Origin: an uncultured Pseudomonadales bacterium
GTDB taxonomy: Bacteria > Pseudomonadota > Gammaproteobacteria > Pseudomonadales > Cellvibrionaceae
Reading direction: 5' to 3'
Assembly (NCBI GenBank): GCA_947488935.1
Contig: CANLBN010000001.1
Location: forward strand, 558,001 to 622,000
Length of the DNA stretch: 64,000 bases
The position numbers and the translations under genes were made by a program. Positions 52,897 to 62,019 of this stretch are shown here, piece by piece. The notes beneath the pieces were generated by a model. That model saw nothing but the letters and a program-made list of their open reading frames with translations, ran no database searches and was not told the DNA's origin. How positions within the stretch are numbered: position 1 is the first letter of the stretch; every line of letters starts with the position of its first letter.

Positions 52897-54333
52897 ATGG
52901 ATAAGAAAATTGGCCCCCAAAATAAAACCAGCTCACGTAGTACGAGTGAAAAGGCTTTGCGTATTAACCTCGACGAAAAAAAATACGGAACCATCGTTGA
53001 AATAGGTGCGGGCCAAGAAGTTGCGCGCCAGTTTTTTTTAGCCGGTGCGGCAGCGGGCACCATTGCAAAAACGATGTCTGCCTACGATATGATATTTTCC
53101 GATGCAATTTATGGTGTACAGGAAGACAGGCGTTATGTCAGTAAAGCACGTGTAACCGCAATGATGGAGCAGGAGTTTGATTTAGTACTCGATCGCGTCG
53201 GCGATAGCCGCTCAAAATCCTCGCGTTATTTTTCTTACGCGGCAACCGTTGCTGCCAAAAGCTTTAACCGAGATAACGAGTGTCATGCATGGTGTGGCGT
53301 TCGTATTCAAATGTACCCGGGTGCTGAGCCATCAGATATCATTGTACATGTGCGTATGCGTGACGATAATGCCGAAGCTCAGCAGGAGGCTTTGGGTGTA
53401 CTAGGCGTTAATCTTATTTATGCCGCGTATTATTATTTTGAAAATCCAAAGTTAATGATCGACTCGCTTACCGATAACATGAAAGAGAATCGTATCGAAA
53501 TAGACTCTATTGATTTTCAGGGGCCTTACTTCGAAGATATCGATAACCGTGCAATTAATTTACATTTAATCCGTAGTTGGAAAACACGTGGGATTATGTT
53601 TGCACCTGACGGTACCGTTGCTGTTCCTGCCGATGTACTTTACAAAAAAAATGTATTAACGATTCGTGGCTCATTTAGGCCTGTCACCAATCTTAATGTT
53701 GATATGATCGAGCAGGCTAAAAAATCTTTTGCGGAGCTTGAGAGCGTTAACTTAAAAAATACCATCGCAATTGCAGAGATTAGCCTTAACGACCTAAAGG
53801 GTAATGATAATAATGTCCCAGAAGCTGATATTGTTCAGCGAGTTCAGTTATTAAACTTGCTGGGTTATACGGTGATGATATCTGACTACACGCGATATTT
53901 TTCTTTAAGGGCATATTTTCGCCAATACACAAAACTACAAATTGGTATTGTTGTCGGTATGATCAACATGAAACAAATCTTCGATGAAGATTCTTATCGT
54001 GGTGTTGAAGGTGGAATTCTCGAAGGCTTTGGAAAATTATTCCCCGATAATACGTGTTTATTTATCTATCCGGAGTTAGATTCAGATGGAGAAATTAGCG
54101 ATTTTGACGATGTAAAAGTGCCCGATCATTTACGATTTTTATATCGCCACTTAATAGAGAATGGATTTATCTCGGGTATTGATTGTGGCCATAAAGACCT
54201 CTTAACAATTTACTCCCGCGAGATTCTTAAGCAGCTATCTTCAGGCCGGGGAGATTGGGAAAATTTCTTGCCAGAGGGTGTGGCTGATGAGATCGTTAAA
54301 CATAAGTTATTTGGGTTTAAAGAGGCAAAATAG
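52897..54333 (+). CDS. Large conserved protein of unknown function
   Basis: The 478-residue soluble protein has no signal peptide or membrane helix. It opens with a Ser/Lys-rich tail, then LRINLDEKKYGTIVEIGAGQEVARQFF and AGAAAGTIAKTMSAYDM, a highly regular and probably ligand-binding start. Similar openings occur in Pseudomonas and Bacteroidetes proteins that carry unreliable names. It continues with RDNECHAWCGVRIQMYPG and two Rossmann-like stretches. The RBS GGAGAA is upstream. It lies alone between ridA and the convergent ubiD. I do not recognise a function. Confidence 0.75.
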   Translation: MDKKIGPQNKTSSRSTSEKALRINLDEKKYGTIVEIGAGQEVARQFFLAGAAAGTIAKTMSAYDMIFSDAIYGVQEDRRYVSKARVTAMMEQEFDLVLDRVGDSRSKSSRYFSYAATVAAKSFNRDNECHAWCGVRIQMYPGAEPSDIIVHVRMRDDNAEAQQEALGVLGVNLIYAAYYYFENPKLMIDSLTDNMKENRIEIDSIDFQGPYFEDIDNRAINLHLIRSWKTRGIMFAPDGTVAVPADVLYKKNVLTIRGSFRPVTNLNVDMIEQAKKSFAELESVNLKNTIAIAEISLNDLKGNDNNVPEADIVQRVQLLNLLGYTVMISDYTRYFSLRAYFRQYTKLQIGIVVGMINMKQIFDEDSYRGVEGGILEGFGKLFPDNTCLFIYPELDSDGEISDFDDVKVPDHLRFLYRHLIENGFISGIDCGHKDLLTIYSREILKQLSSGRGDWENFLPEGVADEIVKHKLFGFKEAK

Positions 54334-54391
54334 TAGCCAGCATTTAAGTGATTTTTATAAACCTTAAATAAAAAGCTAACTACTTTTTTGT

Positions 54392-55864
54392 TTATTGTGG
54401 GTCGATCCCTAACTCTTCCCAAATACTATCCACTTTTTCTTTGACTGTATCGCTCATTACAATGGGAGTGCCCCACTCCCTTGTCGTTTCCCCTTCCCAT
54501 TTATTGGTTGCATCTAAACCCATCTTTGAACCAAGTCCAGAGACTGGTGAGGCAAAATCTAAATAGTCGATAGGGGTATTTTCGACCAGTGTAATATCAC
54601 GGGCGGGATCGGTGCGAGTAGTAATTGCCCAGATTACATCTTCCCAGTTACGTGCATCGATATCATCGTCGGTGACAATAACAAATTTAGTGTACATAAA
54701 TTGTCGCAAAAAAGACCATACACCCATCATGACGCGTTTAGCGTGACCGGGGTACTGTTTTTTCATGGTAACGACTGCCATCCGGTACGAACAGCCCTCT
54801 GGTGGTAGATAAAAATCAACAATCTCTGGGAATTGCTTTTGTAATATGGGCACAAAGACTTCGTTGAGTGCCACGCCTAAAATAGCGGGCTCATCGGGTG
54901 GCCTACCGGTGTAGGTTGAATGATAAATAGGGTTTTCTCGTTGCGTAATTCGCTCAACGGTAAAGACAGGGAATTGATCAACCTCATTATAGTAGCCCGT
55001 GTGATCTCCAAAGGGACCTTCGTCGGCCATATCGTCTGGGTATAAATAGCCTTCTAAAACAATTTCTGCATTGGCAGGTACTTGTAAGTCATTATTAACG
55101 CATTTAACCACTTCGGTTTTACTACCACGCAGTAGGCCAGCAAAAGCATACTCGCTTAGGGTATCGGGTACTGGAGTCACTGCACCTAAAATAGTAGCGG
55201 GGTCGGCTCCTAGCGCAACTGCAACAGGATAGGGCTTACCCGGATTTTGTTGTTGCCATTCACGAAAATCGAGTGCACCTCCACGGTGGCTTAACCAACG
55301 CATAATCAGGCGGTTTTTACCAATGACCTGCATGCGATAAATACCTAAGTTTTGGCGCTCTTTATTGGGGCCGCGGGTTACCACTAATGGCCAAGTAACC
55401 AATGGACCTGCATCTCCAGGCCAGCATGTTTGTATGGGGTAATTAGCAAGGTCAATATCATCACCAGTAAATTGCTGTTGCTGGCAGTCGGCTTTTTTAA
55501 CAACCTTAGGCGACATATTAAGTACTTGTTTAAACAGTGGGATCTTGCTCCAGGCATCCTTCATGCCTTTGGGGGGCTCAGGCTCCTTTAGCATGGCAAG
55601 TACTTTACCAATTTCGCGCAAGGCCTCTACGGAGTTTGCACCCATACCCATAGCAACGCGTTTAGGTGTGCCAAATAAGTTGGCAAGTACCGGTACATTG
55701 TGCCCTGTGGGGTTTTCAAACAGTAAAGCCGGGCCTTGTGCGCGCAGCGTGCGATCGCAAATTTCCGTCATCTCAAGGTTTGGGTCAACGCTTGTTTTAA
55801 TGCGTTTTAACTCGCCTTGAGCTTCGAGTTGATCGATAAAATCGCGCAGATTTTTATATTTCAT
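54392..55864 (-). CDS. ubiD: 4-hydroxy-3-polyprenylbenzoate decarboxylase UbiD
   Basis: UbiD is the prenylated-FMN-dependent decarboxylase of ubiquinone synthesis; its cofactor maker UbiX is not in this window. From the ATG at 55864 the protein has 490 residues, as in E. coli. It has [64 protein letters not shown] with the catalytic Glu region, and [28 protein letters not shown]. The frame extends 32 codons upstream, but those residues are unlike the family. Confidence 0.95.
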   Translation of the reverse strand: MKYKNLRDFIDQLEAQGELKRIKTSVDPNLEMTEICDRTLRAQGPALLFENPTGHNVPVLANLFGTPKRVAMGMGANSVEALREIGKVLAMLKEPEPPKGMKDAWSKIPLFKQVLNMSPKVVKKADCQQQQFTGDDIDLANYPIQTCWPGDAGPLVTWPLVVTRGPNKERQNLGIYRMQVIGKNRLIMRWLSHRGGALDFREWQQQNPGKPYPVAVALGADPATILGAVTPVPDTLSEYAFAGLLRGSKTEVVKCVNNDLQVPANAEIVLEGYLYPDDMADEGPFGDHTGYYNEVDQFPVFTVERITQRENPIYHSTYTGRPPDEPAILGVALNEVFVPILQKQFPEIVDFYLPPEGCSYRMAVVTMKKQYPGHAKRVMMGVWSFLRQFMYTKFVIVTDDDIDARNWEDVIWAITTRTDPARDITLVENTPIDYLDFASPVSGLGSKMGLDATNKWEGETTREWGTPIVMSDTVKEKVDSIWEELGIDPQ

Positions 55865-55980
55865 ATTTTGGTGGGTCTTTCTGTAAAAATTATCCGAAGG
55901 GGTTTTTTGCTGATTTTTCAAACCGTATTTAGATTGAGTGTAGCAATTTGTTATATACATTGTAAGATTGACCCAAGCTT

Positions 55981-56008
55981 AAATATGGTTATCATGGTAA
56001 TTATATTT
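55981..56008. promoter_or_regulatory. Inverted repeat, possible MarR operator
   Basis: AAATATGGTTA and TAATTATATTT are reverse complements at 9 of 11 positions around a six-base centre. The repeat lies 18 bases before the monooxygenase gene that precedes marR, in the gap to divergent ubiD. Confidence 0.4.
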
Positions 56009-56025
56009 AAGGTAGAGTAAAAACG

Positions 56026-56316
56026 ATGAATACACATACATTTATTTTTGCAAAAATAACGCCTAAAGCTGAGTACTTTGATATTGCTACAAAAGCTGTC
56101 ACAGACATTATACCAAGTACGCGTAATGAACCTGGTTGCTTAGACTTTGTACTTCATAAAGACGATAACGGAAGTTTATATTTATACGAAGAGTGGTCTG
56201 ATGAGCAGGCGCTACAGCAACACCATGATATGACTTATACGAAAGCGGTATTTAGCGCGTATCAAGAATGGTTGGCGACCCCTCCTGAAATAACCAAAAT
56301 GACTAAACTGGTCTAA
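56026..56316 (+). CDS. Antibiotic biosynthesis monooxygenase (ABM/YgiN) domain protein
   Basis: This 96-residue dimeric-barrel protein has the ABM layout: FIFAKITPKAEYFD, then TRNEPGCLDFVLHKDDNG, LYLYEEWSDEQALQQHHDM and a C-terminal strand. YgiN-like members oxidise quinols or act in stress responses; the substrate here is unknown. It is followed by a MarR regulator gene after 10 bases, so the two likely form one operon. Confidence 0.87.
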   Translation: MNTHTFIFAKITPKAEYFDIATKAVTDIIPSTRNEPGCLDFVLHKDDNGSLYLYEEWSDEQALQQHHDMTYTKAVFSAYQEWLATPPEITKMTKLV

Positions 56317-56326
56317 AGGGAAAAAT

Positions 56327-56764
56327 ATGTTCTTCTTAAAAGAGCTTCCTACACAAGCAATGCTTGAAAAATACACGAGTCACCTATCTGGGAGTGAGGC
56401 AAGCTCAATAGCAGATGCCTTGATGATTATGAGAAGAGCAAGCTTATTAGTGAGAAGCTTGGAGGTATATTTCTCAAATAATGGGCTTTCACAACTACGA
56501 TTTTTAATACTGGTTGTTATTGATCGAGAACCCAATCGAGAGAGCTTATATTCACACGAAATAGCATCACGTTTAGATGTATCAAAGCCTGTCTTAACAC
56601 GAACGCTAAAAAGGTTAATCGATGATGGCTTATTAAGCTCTAGCCCCAATACAGTAGATAGGCGATCTAAGCAAATAACGTTGACTAAAAAAGGGTCTGA
56701 ATGTTTATCGCAGGTGTTGCCTGGCTATTTTGATAAAATAAATGACTTAATGCGCGAGTATTAG
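56327..56764 (+). CDS. MarR-family transcriptional regulator
   Basis: The 145-residue protein has a winged helix with SHEIASRLDVSKPVLTRTLKRLIDDGLLSSSPNTVDRRSKQITLTKKG, the MarR signature, flanked by helical dimerisation parts. It is coupled to the ABM gene and probably controls it from the upstream inverted repeat (inference). The stop is followed by a palindrome shared with rho. Confidence 0.9.
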   Translation: MFFLKELPTQAMLEKYTSHLSGSEASSIADALMIMRRASLLVRSLEVYFSNNGLSQLRFLILVVIDREPNRESLYSHEIASRLDVSKPVLTRTLKRLIDDGLLSSSPNTVDRRSKQITLTKKGSECLSQVLPGYFDKINDLMREY

Positions 56765-56784
56765 AGAGAGTTTAAGGAGGCTTT

Positions 56785-56816
56785 ATTGAGCAACAGCATA
56801 ATTACTGTTGCTCAAT
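56785..56816. terminator. Palindrome between marR-like gene and rho
   Basis: Perfect 12-base arms ATTGAGCAACAG/CTGTTGCTCAAT around an eight-base loop lie between the convergent genes. The T-tract is weak on both sides, so it may be a moderate bidirectional terminator. Confidence 0.65.
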
Positions 56817-56835
56817 GTTTAAGTTTTTGGATAAT

Positions 56836-58095
56836 TTACTTACGCTTCATGGATAAGAAAAACTCATCATTGGTGTTAAAGCCCTTGAGCTTATCGACTA
56901 AAAATTCAGTGGCAGAGACGTCTTCCATATCGTTGAGTAATTTGCGCATAATCCATACGCGTTGTAGCTCTTCTTCGCTCATCAATAAATCTTCGCGGCG
57001 AGTACCAGAGCGGCGAATATTAATAGCAGGGTAAATACGTTTTTCTGCGACTTTACGGTCAAGGTGTAGCTCAAGGTTGCCGGTACCTTTAAATTCTTCG
57101 TAGATAACCTCGTCCATTTTAGAGCCAGTATCAACGAGTGCCGTGGCAACGATTGATAGACTACCGCCTTCCTCGATATTACGCGCTGCACCAAAAAAGC
57201 GCTTAGGGCGCTCAAGTGCATGGGCATCGACACCACCGGTAAGTACTTTGCCTGACGATGGAATAACCGTATTGTAAGCACGTGCAAGGCGTGTAATAGA
57301 GTCGAGTAAAATCATGACGTCTTTTTTGTGTTCAACTAAGCGCTTGGCTTTTTCGATGACCATTTCGGCAACTTGTACATGGCGTGATGGCGGCTCATCA
57401 AAGGTAGAGGCAACAACTTCTCCACGTACCGAACGTTGCATTTCGGTAACTTCTTCAGGGCGCTCATCGATAAGAAGAACAATCAGATGTATTTCGGGAT
57501 TATTGCGCGTAACAGCCTGCGCAATATTTTGCATCATAATTGTTTTACCCGCTTTAGGTGGGGCTACAATCAAGCCACGTTGGCCTTTACCAATAGGCGA
57601 AATCATATCGATGATTCTGCCGGTTAAATCCTCTGTAGAGCCATTACCGACTTCTAATTTTAAGCGGTCATTAGGAAATAGCGGTGTTAAGTTTTCAAAT
57701 AAGATTTTACTGCGTGAGCTTTCGGGCTTGTCAAAGTTGATTTGGTTAACTTTTAGCAGTGCAAAATAACGCTCACCTTCTTTAGGTGGGCGAATTTTTC
57801 CGGCAATGGTATCGCCTGTACGTAAATTGAAGCGGCGTATTTGACTCGGTGATACATAAATATCATCGGGGCCTGCAAGGTATGAGCAGTCCGCTGAACG
57901 TAAAAAGCCAAAACCATCTTGAAGTATCTCAAGGACGCCATCTCCGTATATATCTTCTCCGCTCTTAGCGTGGCGCTTCAAAATGTTAAAAATAACATCT
58001 TGTTTACGCGAACGGGCCATGTTGTCGAGGTTCATCTCGTGGGCGATAGTAATAAGTTCTTCAATAGGTTTTGTTTTTAGGTCGGTTAGATTCAT
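56836..58095 (-). CDS. rho: Transcription termination factor Rho
   Basis: Rho is the hexameric RNA helicase that ends transcription. The 419-residue protein opens [15 protein letters not shown]. It has the primary RNA-binding CSD with DGFGFLRS near 60 and [20 protein letters not shown]. The P-loop APPKAGKT is at 178-185, followed by [25 protein letters not shown] and [15 protein letters not shown]. The long upstream leader suggests autoregulation. trxA lies upstream on the same strand. Confidence 0.98.
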   Translation of the reverse strand: MNLTDLKTKPIEELITIAHEMNLDNMARSRKQDVIFNILKRHAKSGEDIYGDGVLEILQDGFGFLRSADCSYLAGPDDIYVSPSQIRRFNLRTGDTIAGKIRPPKEGERYFALLKVNQINFDKPESSRSKILFENLTPLFPNDRLKLEVGNGSTEDLTGRIIDMISPIGKGQRGLIVAPPKAGKTIMMQNIAQAVTRNNPEIHLIVLLIDERPEEVTEMQRSVRGEVVASTFDEPPSRHVQVAEMVIEKAKRLVEHKKDVMILLDSITRLARAYNTVIPSSGKVLTGGVDAHALERPKRFFGAARNIEEGGSLSIVATALVDTGSKMDEVIYEEFKGTGNLELHLDRKVAEKRIYPAINIRRSGTRREDLLMSEEELQRVWIMRKLLNDMEDVSATEFLVDKLKGFNTNDEFFLSMKRK

Positions 58096-58477
58096 AGGTA
58101 ATTTGGTATGAGGTTAGAAAAGAGGAAAGGTTAAATAACTAGTATTAGTAAGGTCTACAATTGGGTATCAGTACGATTTATGGATAAATATTACTGAAGT
58201 AGGATCGACAATAGCAGTAACAATAAGTGCCACAAAATATTCTATGAATAGCTCCAAAAGGAGAGGACAAAGAGTAAGTAAGATTATTGATGTACTGAGG
58301 CTTAACCCTTATATACTTTTTAGTTTAGGGATATTGTCGCTCAAATGATTTGCCTAGAGTATAACTAATATTTTGACCAGCGCAAGTTATAGACTTAATT
58401 TTTTAGTGAAATGGGGCAATTTTATGATAACAATGCTGATTTAAAGGCATTGTTATCATATTTTAGTAATCGATGAC
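58096..58477. other. Gap between trxA and rho with rho promoter and leader
   Basis: On the minus strand, TTGCGC (58385-58380), a 16-base spacer and TATACT (58363-58358) form a likely rho promoter. This leaves a leader of about 250 bases that is rich in C/T on the transcript, as expected if Rho attenuates its own gene. No gene is supported. Confidence 0.5.
58423..58460. terminator. Perfect inverted repeat after trxA
   Basis: Arms TATGATAACAATGC/GCATTGTTATCATA (14 bases, perfect) surround a 10-base loop, 17 bases past the trxA stop. A T-run is lacking on the minus strand, so it is either a weak terminator or an operator next to the rho promoter. Confidence 0.5.
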
Positions 58478-58804
58478 TTATAAATTCTCTTTAATAAAGT
58501 TTTCAAGATCAGGTTTTGATAGCGCGCCAACAGTTTGCGCTTCCATACTGCCATTTTTGAAAATCATAAGTGTTGGAATGCCGCGAATACCAAATTTTGC
58601 TGGTGTTTCTTTATTGCCATCAACATCCATTTTACAAATCTTCAATTTGCCAGCGTATTCACCCGCTAATTGATCAAGTACGGGGGCAATCATTTTACAA
58701 GGCCCGCACCATGCCGCCCAAAAATCTACTAATACAGGTCCATTGGCAGTGATAACGTCATCATTAAAGCTAGCATCTGTTACATGTGTGATCGCGTCAC
58801 TCAT
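58478..58804 (-). CDS. trxA: Thioredoxin 1
   Basis: TrxA is the general cytoplasmic disulfide reductase. The 108-residue protein has the active site WCGPCK with Cys33 and Cys36, [17 protein letters not shown], the cis-Pro loop [11 protein letters not shown] and the C-terminal helix ending FIKENL. It lies upstream of rho in the same direction, an arrangement common to gammaproteobacteria. It diverges from the membrane-reductase gene. Confidence 0.97.
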   Translation of the reverse strand: MSDAITHVTDASFNDDVITANGPVLVDFWAAWCGPCKMIAPVLDQLAGEYAGKLKICKMDVDGNKETPAKFGIRGIPTLMIFKNGSMEAQTVGALSKPDLENFIKENL

Positions 58805-59185
58805 AAAAATTCCTCAATTCAGGTATAAATAATCAACAAACGCCAGAATAGCATAAATCGCTTTCTTCTGAATAGTTAACAAGAACTATCGCTTTTATTA
58901 GCTAAAATTTAAAGCGGTTAACAATTAAAGGTAAAACTCCCCTAAAGTGGCAGTTGCAATAATGGGGGCATATTCTTCAGCCTCTTAATTATCGATTATG
59001 AACTAACCTTTTTAGTTGTAACTAAAACCACCTAAAAATAATCTATAGTGATAGCTCTTGATTTATAAGACTATAGTAGCGAACCTTTATCGATAACTTA
59101 GGTCTCATGGGCTACTCTTGTTTTTAGTGTCTCTTTGTGAGTACTAACAAAATTAGAGAACATACATTGTTTATTGGAACTCAAT
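58805..59185. other. Gap between trxA and the reductase fusion gene
   Basis: This 381-base divergent promoter region is AT-rich. It holds a perfect small inverted repeat TTTTAGTT/AACTAAAA with a two-base centre at 59010-59027, a possible operator. I find no convincing -35/-10 pair and no gene. Confidence 0.4.
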
Positions 59186-61306
59186 ATGAAGAATACGAAG
59201 TTACTCGTTTTAATTGTTGTTGCGGCGCTTATTGGTGCATTCTTTTACTTTGATGGCGCGCAATATATCTCTATAGAAAAATTTAGGGGCTGGGTTGATG
59301 AAAACGCATTAACGGCAGCGCTTGCTTATCTTGGGTTATATATTTTAGTTGCGGCGCTATCGCTTCCAGGTGCGGCAGGTATCACTTTACTCGGTGGTGC
59401 TGTATTTGGTTTATGGCTTGGTGTCTTGCTGGTTTCTTTTGCCAGTAGTATTGGTGCAACCCTCGCCTTTTTACTATCAAGAACACTCTTTGCCGATACG
59501 GTTAATGCAAAATTTGGTAGTTATCTCACCAAAATTAACGAAGGTGTAGCAAAAGAAGGTGCGTTTTACTTATTTACACTGCGGTTAATTCCCGCGGTGC
59601 CTTTCTTTGTCGTTAATCTTGTATTTGGTTTAACCAAAATTAAAACCTGGACATTTTACTGGGTCAGTCAGTTAGGTATGTTTGCCGGTACGATTATTTT
59701 TGTTAATGCCGGTGCGCAATTGGGTGCAGTTGAAGAGCTTAGTGTGTCGGGTGTACTCACACCATCTATTTTAGGCGCTTTTATATTATTAGCACTTTTT
59801 CCTTATATTGTTCGTGGTACTGTTAACTGGTTTAAGGCAAAGCAAGCGTACAAAGGTTATGCCAAGCCTAAAAATTTCGATACGAATCTGGTCGTTATTG
59901 GCGGAGGAAGTGCTGGGTTAGTTAGCGCTTACATTGCGGCAGCAGTGAAGGCCAAAGTGACGTTAATTGAAAAGCACAAAATGGGTGGTGATTGCCTCAA
60001 TACAGGTTGTGTACCGAGTAAAGCATTAATTCGCGCTGCAAAGACTAATCATTTCATTGAGAAGGCAGATCAACTGGGCATTGAAAATGCGAGTGGTGTG
60101 GTTAACTTTCCTAAAGTAATGCAACGCATTCATAAAGTAATCGATACCATCGAGCCGCACGATTCCATTGAGCGCTATACAAGCTTAGGCGTAGATTGCA
60201 TCCAAGGTGAAGCAACTATACGCTCCCCCTACGAGGTAGAAGTTAACGGTAAAGTCATTACCACCAAAAATATTATTATTGCCAGCGGTGCGCGCCCCTT
60301 TGTACCGCCTATTCCAGGCCTTGCAGATGTGGAGCCACTGACTTCCGATAGCCTGTGGTCACTTGAAGAACAGCCTAAAAAACTGCTGGTTATGGGAGCA
60401 GGACCTATTGGTTGCGAGCTTGCACAATCCTTCCAGCGTTTAGGGTCAGAAGTTACCGTTGTCGACATGGCTGATCGTTTAATGCCTCGCGAAGACGAAG
60501 ATGTGTCGGAATATATGCTAGATGTATTCCAGCAAGAAGGCGTTAATGTGGTGTTGGGCCAGCAGATTGTTGGTTTTAAAAAGGCAGATGATGGTTATAT
60601 TGCACAATTAAAAGGTGAGCAAGGCGAAAGTGAAATTAGTTTTGACCGTGTCATGGTGGCAGTTGGCCGTAAAGCCAATACCGAGGGTATGGGATTAGAA
60701 GAGCTAGGTATCGAGACAGTACGCCCAGGAACGATTATGGTGGATGAGTACTTACGTACAAAATTCCCCAATATTTATGCTTGCGGTGATGTTGCTGGTC
60801 CTTATCAATTTACTCACACGGCAGCGCACCAAGCATGGTATGCCAGTGTTAATGCATTGTTTGGCAAGTTTAAAAAATTCAAAGTAGATTATCGTGTTAT
60901 CCCTTGGGCTACCTTTAGTGACCCAGAGGTTGCGCGTGTAGGGCTGAGCGAAGCTGAGGCTAAAGAAAAAGGTATTGAATACGATGTTACCAAGTACGGT
61001 ATCGATGACCTAGATCGTGCCATTGCCGATAACGAGGCCAAAGGCTTTGTTAAAGTACTGACTGTAAAAGGTAGGGATAAGATTTTAGGCTGTACGATTG
61101 TTGGCGCCCATGGAGGTGAGCTAATTACTGAGTATGTCTCTGCCATGAAACACAATATTGGCTTGAATAAAATCCTAGGTACTATCCATATTTACCCAAC
61201 CATGAGCGAGGCGAATAAGTTTGTAGCTGGCGAGTGGAAGCGCAAGAATGTGTCTGAAAAAACCTTGGCTTGGCTTGAGAAATTCCATAACTGGACACGT
61301 GGTTAG
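59186..61306 (+). CDS. Membrane-anchored TVP38/DedA-like protein fused to FAD-dependent disulfide reductase
   Basis: The N-terminal 230 residues are a TVP38/TMEM64 (SNARE-associated) membrane domain with LSLPGAAGITLLGGAVFGLWLGVLLVSFASSIGATLAFLLSR and FTLRLIPAVPFFVVN. The C-terminal 470 residues are a mercuric reductase/dihydrolipoamide-type flavoprotein: GGGSAGLVSAYIAAAVKAKVTLIEK, redox pair GGDCLNTGCVPSK, a second NAD loop GAGPIGCELAQSFQRLGSEV, ACGDVAGPYQFTHTA, and dimer interface IHIYPTMSEANK. The physiological substrate is unknown. ATG 59186 has GGAA upstream; a TTG at 59174 is less likely. Confidence 0.88.
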   Translation: MKNTKLLVLIVVAALIGAFFYFDGAQYISIEKFRGWVDENALTAALAYLGLYILVAALSLPGAAGITLLGGAVFGLWLGVLLVSFASSIGATLAFLLSRTLFADTVNAKFGSYLTKINEGVAKEGAFYLFTLRLIPAVPFFVVNLVFGLTKIKTWTFYWVSQLGMFAGTIIFVNAGAQLGAVEELSVSGVLTPSILGAFILLALFPYIVRGTVNWFKAKQAYKGYAKPKNFDTNLVVIGGGSAGLVSAYIAAAVKAKVTLIEKHKMGGDCLNTGCVPSKALIRAAKTNHFIEKADQLGIENASGVVNFPKVMQRIHKVIDTIEPHDSIERYTSLGVDCIQGEATIRSPYEVEVNGKVITTKNIIIASGARPFVPPIPGLADVEPLTSDSLWSLEEQPKKLLVMGAGPIGCELAQSFQRLGSEVTVVDMADRLMPREDEDVSEYMLDVFQQEGVNVVLGQQIVGFKKADDGYIAQLKGEQGESEISFDRVMVAVGRKANTEGMGLEELGIETVRPGTIMVDEYLRTKFPNIYACGDVAGPYQFTHTAAHQAWYASVNALFGKFKKFKVDYRVIPWATFSDPEVARVGLSEAEAKEKGIEYDVTKYGIDDLDRAIADNEAKGFVKVLTVKGRDKILGCTIVGAHGGELITEYVSAMKHNIGLNKILGTIHIYPTMSEANKFVAGEWKRKNVSEKTLAWLEKFHNWTRG

Positions 61307-61337
61307 TCTTTAGCTGTCAATAAAAACTGATAGCTAA

Positions 61338-61372
61338 CAAAAAAGCCGATCATTAATGATCGGCTTTTTTTT
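61338..61372 (+). terminator. Strong intrinsic terminator after the reductase fusion
   Basis: AAAAGCCGATCAT and ATGATCGGCTTTT pair around loop TA and are followed by a T-run. It can also serve the convergent acetyltransferase gene. Confidence 0.95.
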
Positions 61373-61394
61373 GCGTATTGATGGCTCAGTATAC

Positions 61395-62000
61395 TTATGA
61401 AGGGTAGTCCTGCATTTTAAAACTGAGGTTTGCTTTAACCGCTGGCCACTCATTATCTATAATCGAAAAAACCACAGTGTCTCTATAGCTACCGTTGGCT
61501 AATTTTTTATGATTTCTCAGCACGCCATCTTGTTTTGCCCCTAAACGACTAATGGCATTACGGGATGCGTGATTGTGCCAGTGAGTGCGAAACTCTATAG
61601 CGATTGCTGAGAGCTGTTCAAAGGCATAATTCAACAAAAGATATTTACACTCGGTATTTACAGGCGTTCTTTGATAACGCTCAGCATACCAAGTGTAGCC
61701 TATTTCAAGACGCTGGTTAACGGCATCGGCGTTGCAAAAACGTGTCGATCCAATAATTTCTTGCGTTGAATTATCGACAACAACAAATGGTAAGGCGGTG
61801 CCTCTCTCTTGGTCAGACAATGCTACTTCAATATAGCTATTGATAGACTTTTTACTAGGGATCGAGGTGTACCATAAATCCCATAGCTCCCCATCGGATG
61901 CCGCTTGAATCAGTGCCTGAGAATGCTCTCTTTTCAGAGGGTGTAAACTAATAACGTTGCCTCGTAACACTTTTTCAGCCAGCCACTGGCTATTTTTCAT
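61395..62000 (-). CDS. GNAT-family N-acetyltransferase (RimJ/RimL-like)
   Basis: This 201-residue acetyltransferase shows LHPLKREHSQALIQAAS, then FVVVDNSTQEIIGSTRF, the acetyl-CoA region ERYQRTPVNTECKYLLLNYAFEQL and FRTHWHNHASRNAISRLGAKQDGVLRNH, typical of the RimJ/RimL branch. The substrate is not known. It lies 19 bases downstream of the nitronate-monooxygenase-like gene on the same strand, so the two may form an operon. Confidence 0.9.
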   Translation of the reverse strand: MKNSQWLAEKVLRGNVISLHPLKREHSQALIQAASDGELWDLWYTSIPSKKSINSYIEVALSDQERGTALPFVVVDNSTQEIIGSTRFCNADAVNQRLEIGYTWYAERYQRTPVNTECKYLLLNYAFEQLSAIAIEFRTHWHNHASRNAISRLGAKQDGVLRNHKKLANGSYRDTVVFSIIDNEWPAVKANLSFKMQDYPS

Positions 62001-62019
62001 TTAATATTCCTTGGGCATA

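Noticed and set aside
56786..57034. 82-codon plus-strand frame with an AAGGAGG upstream of a TTG, after the MarR gene
   Set aside because: Most of it is antisense to rho and the protein is not family-like; the Shine-Dalgarno match is probably coincidental beside the palindrome.
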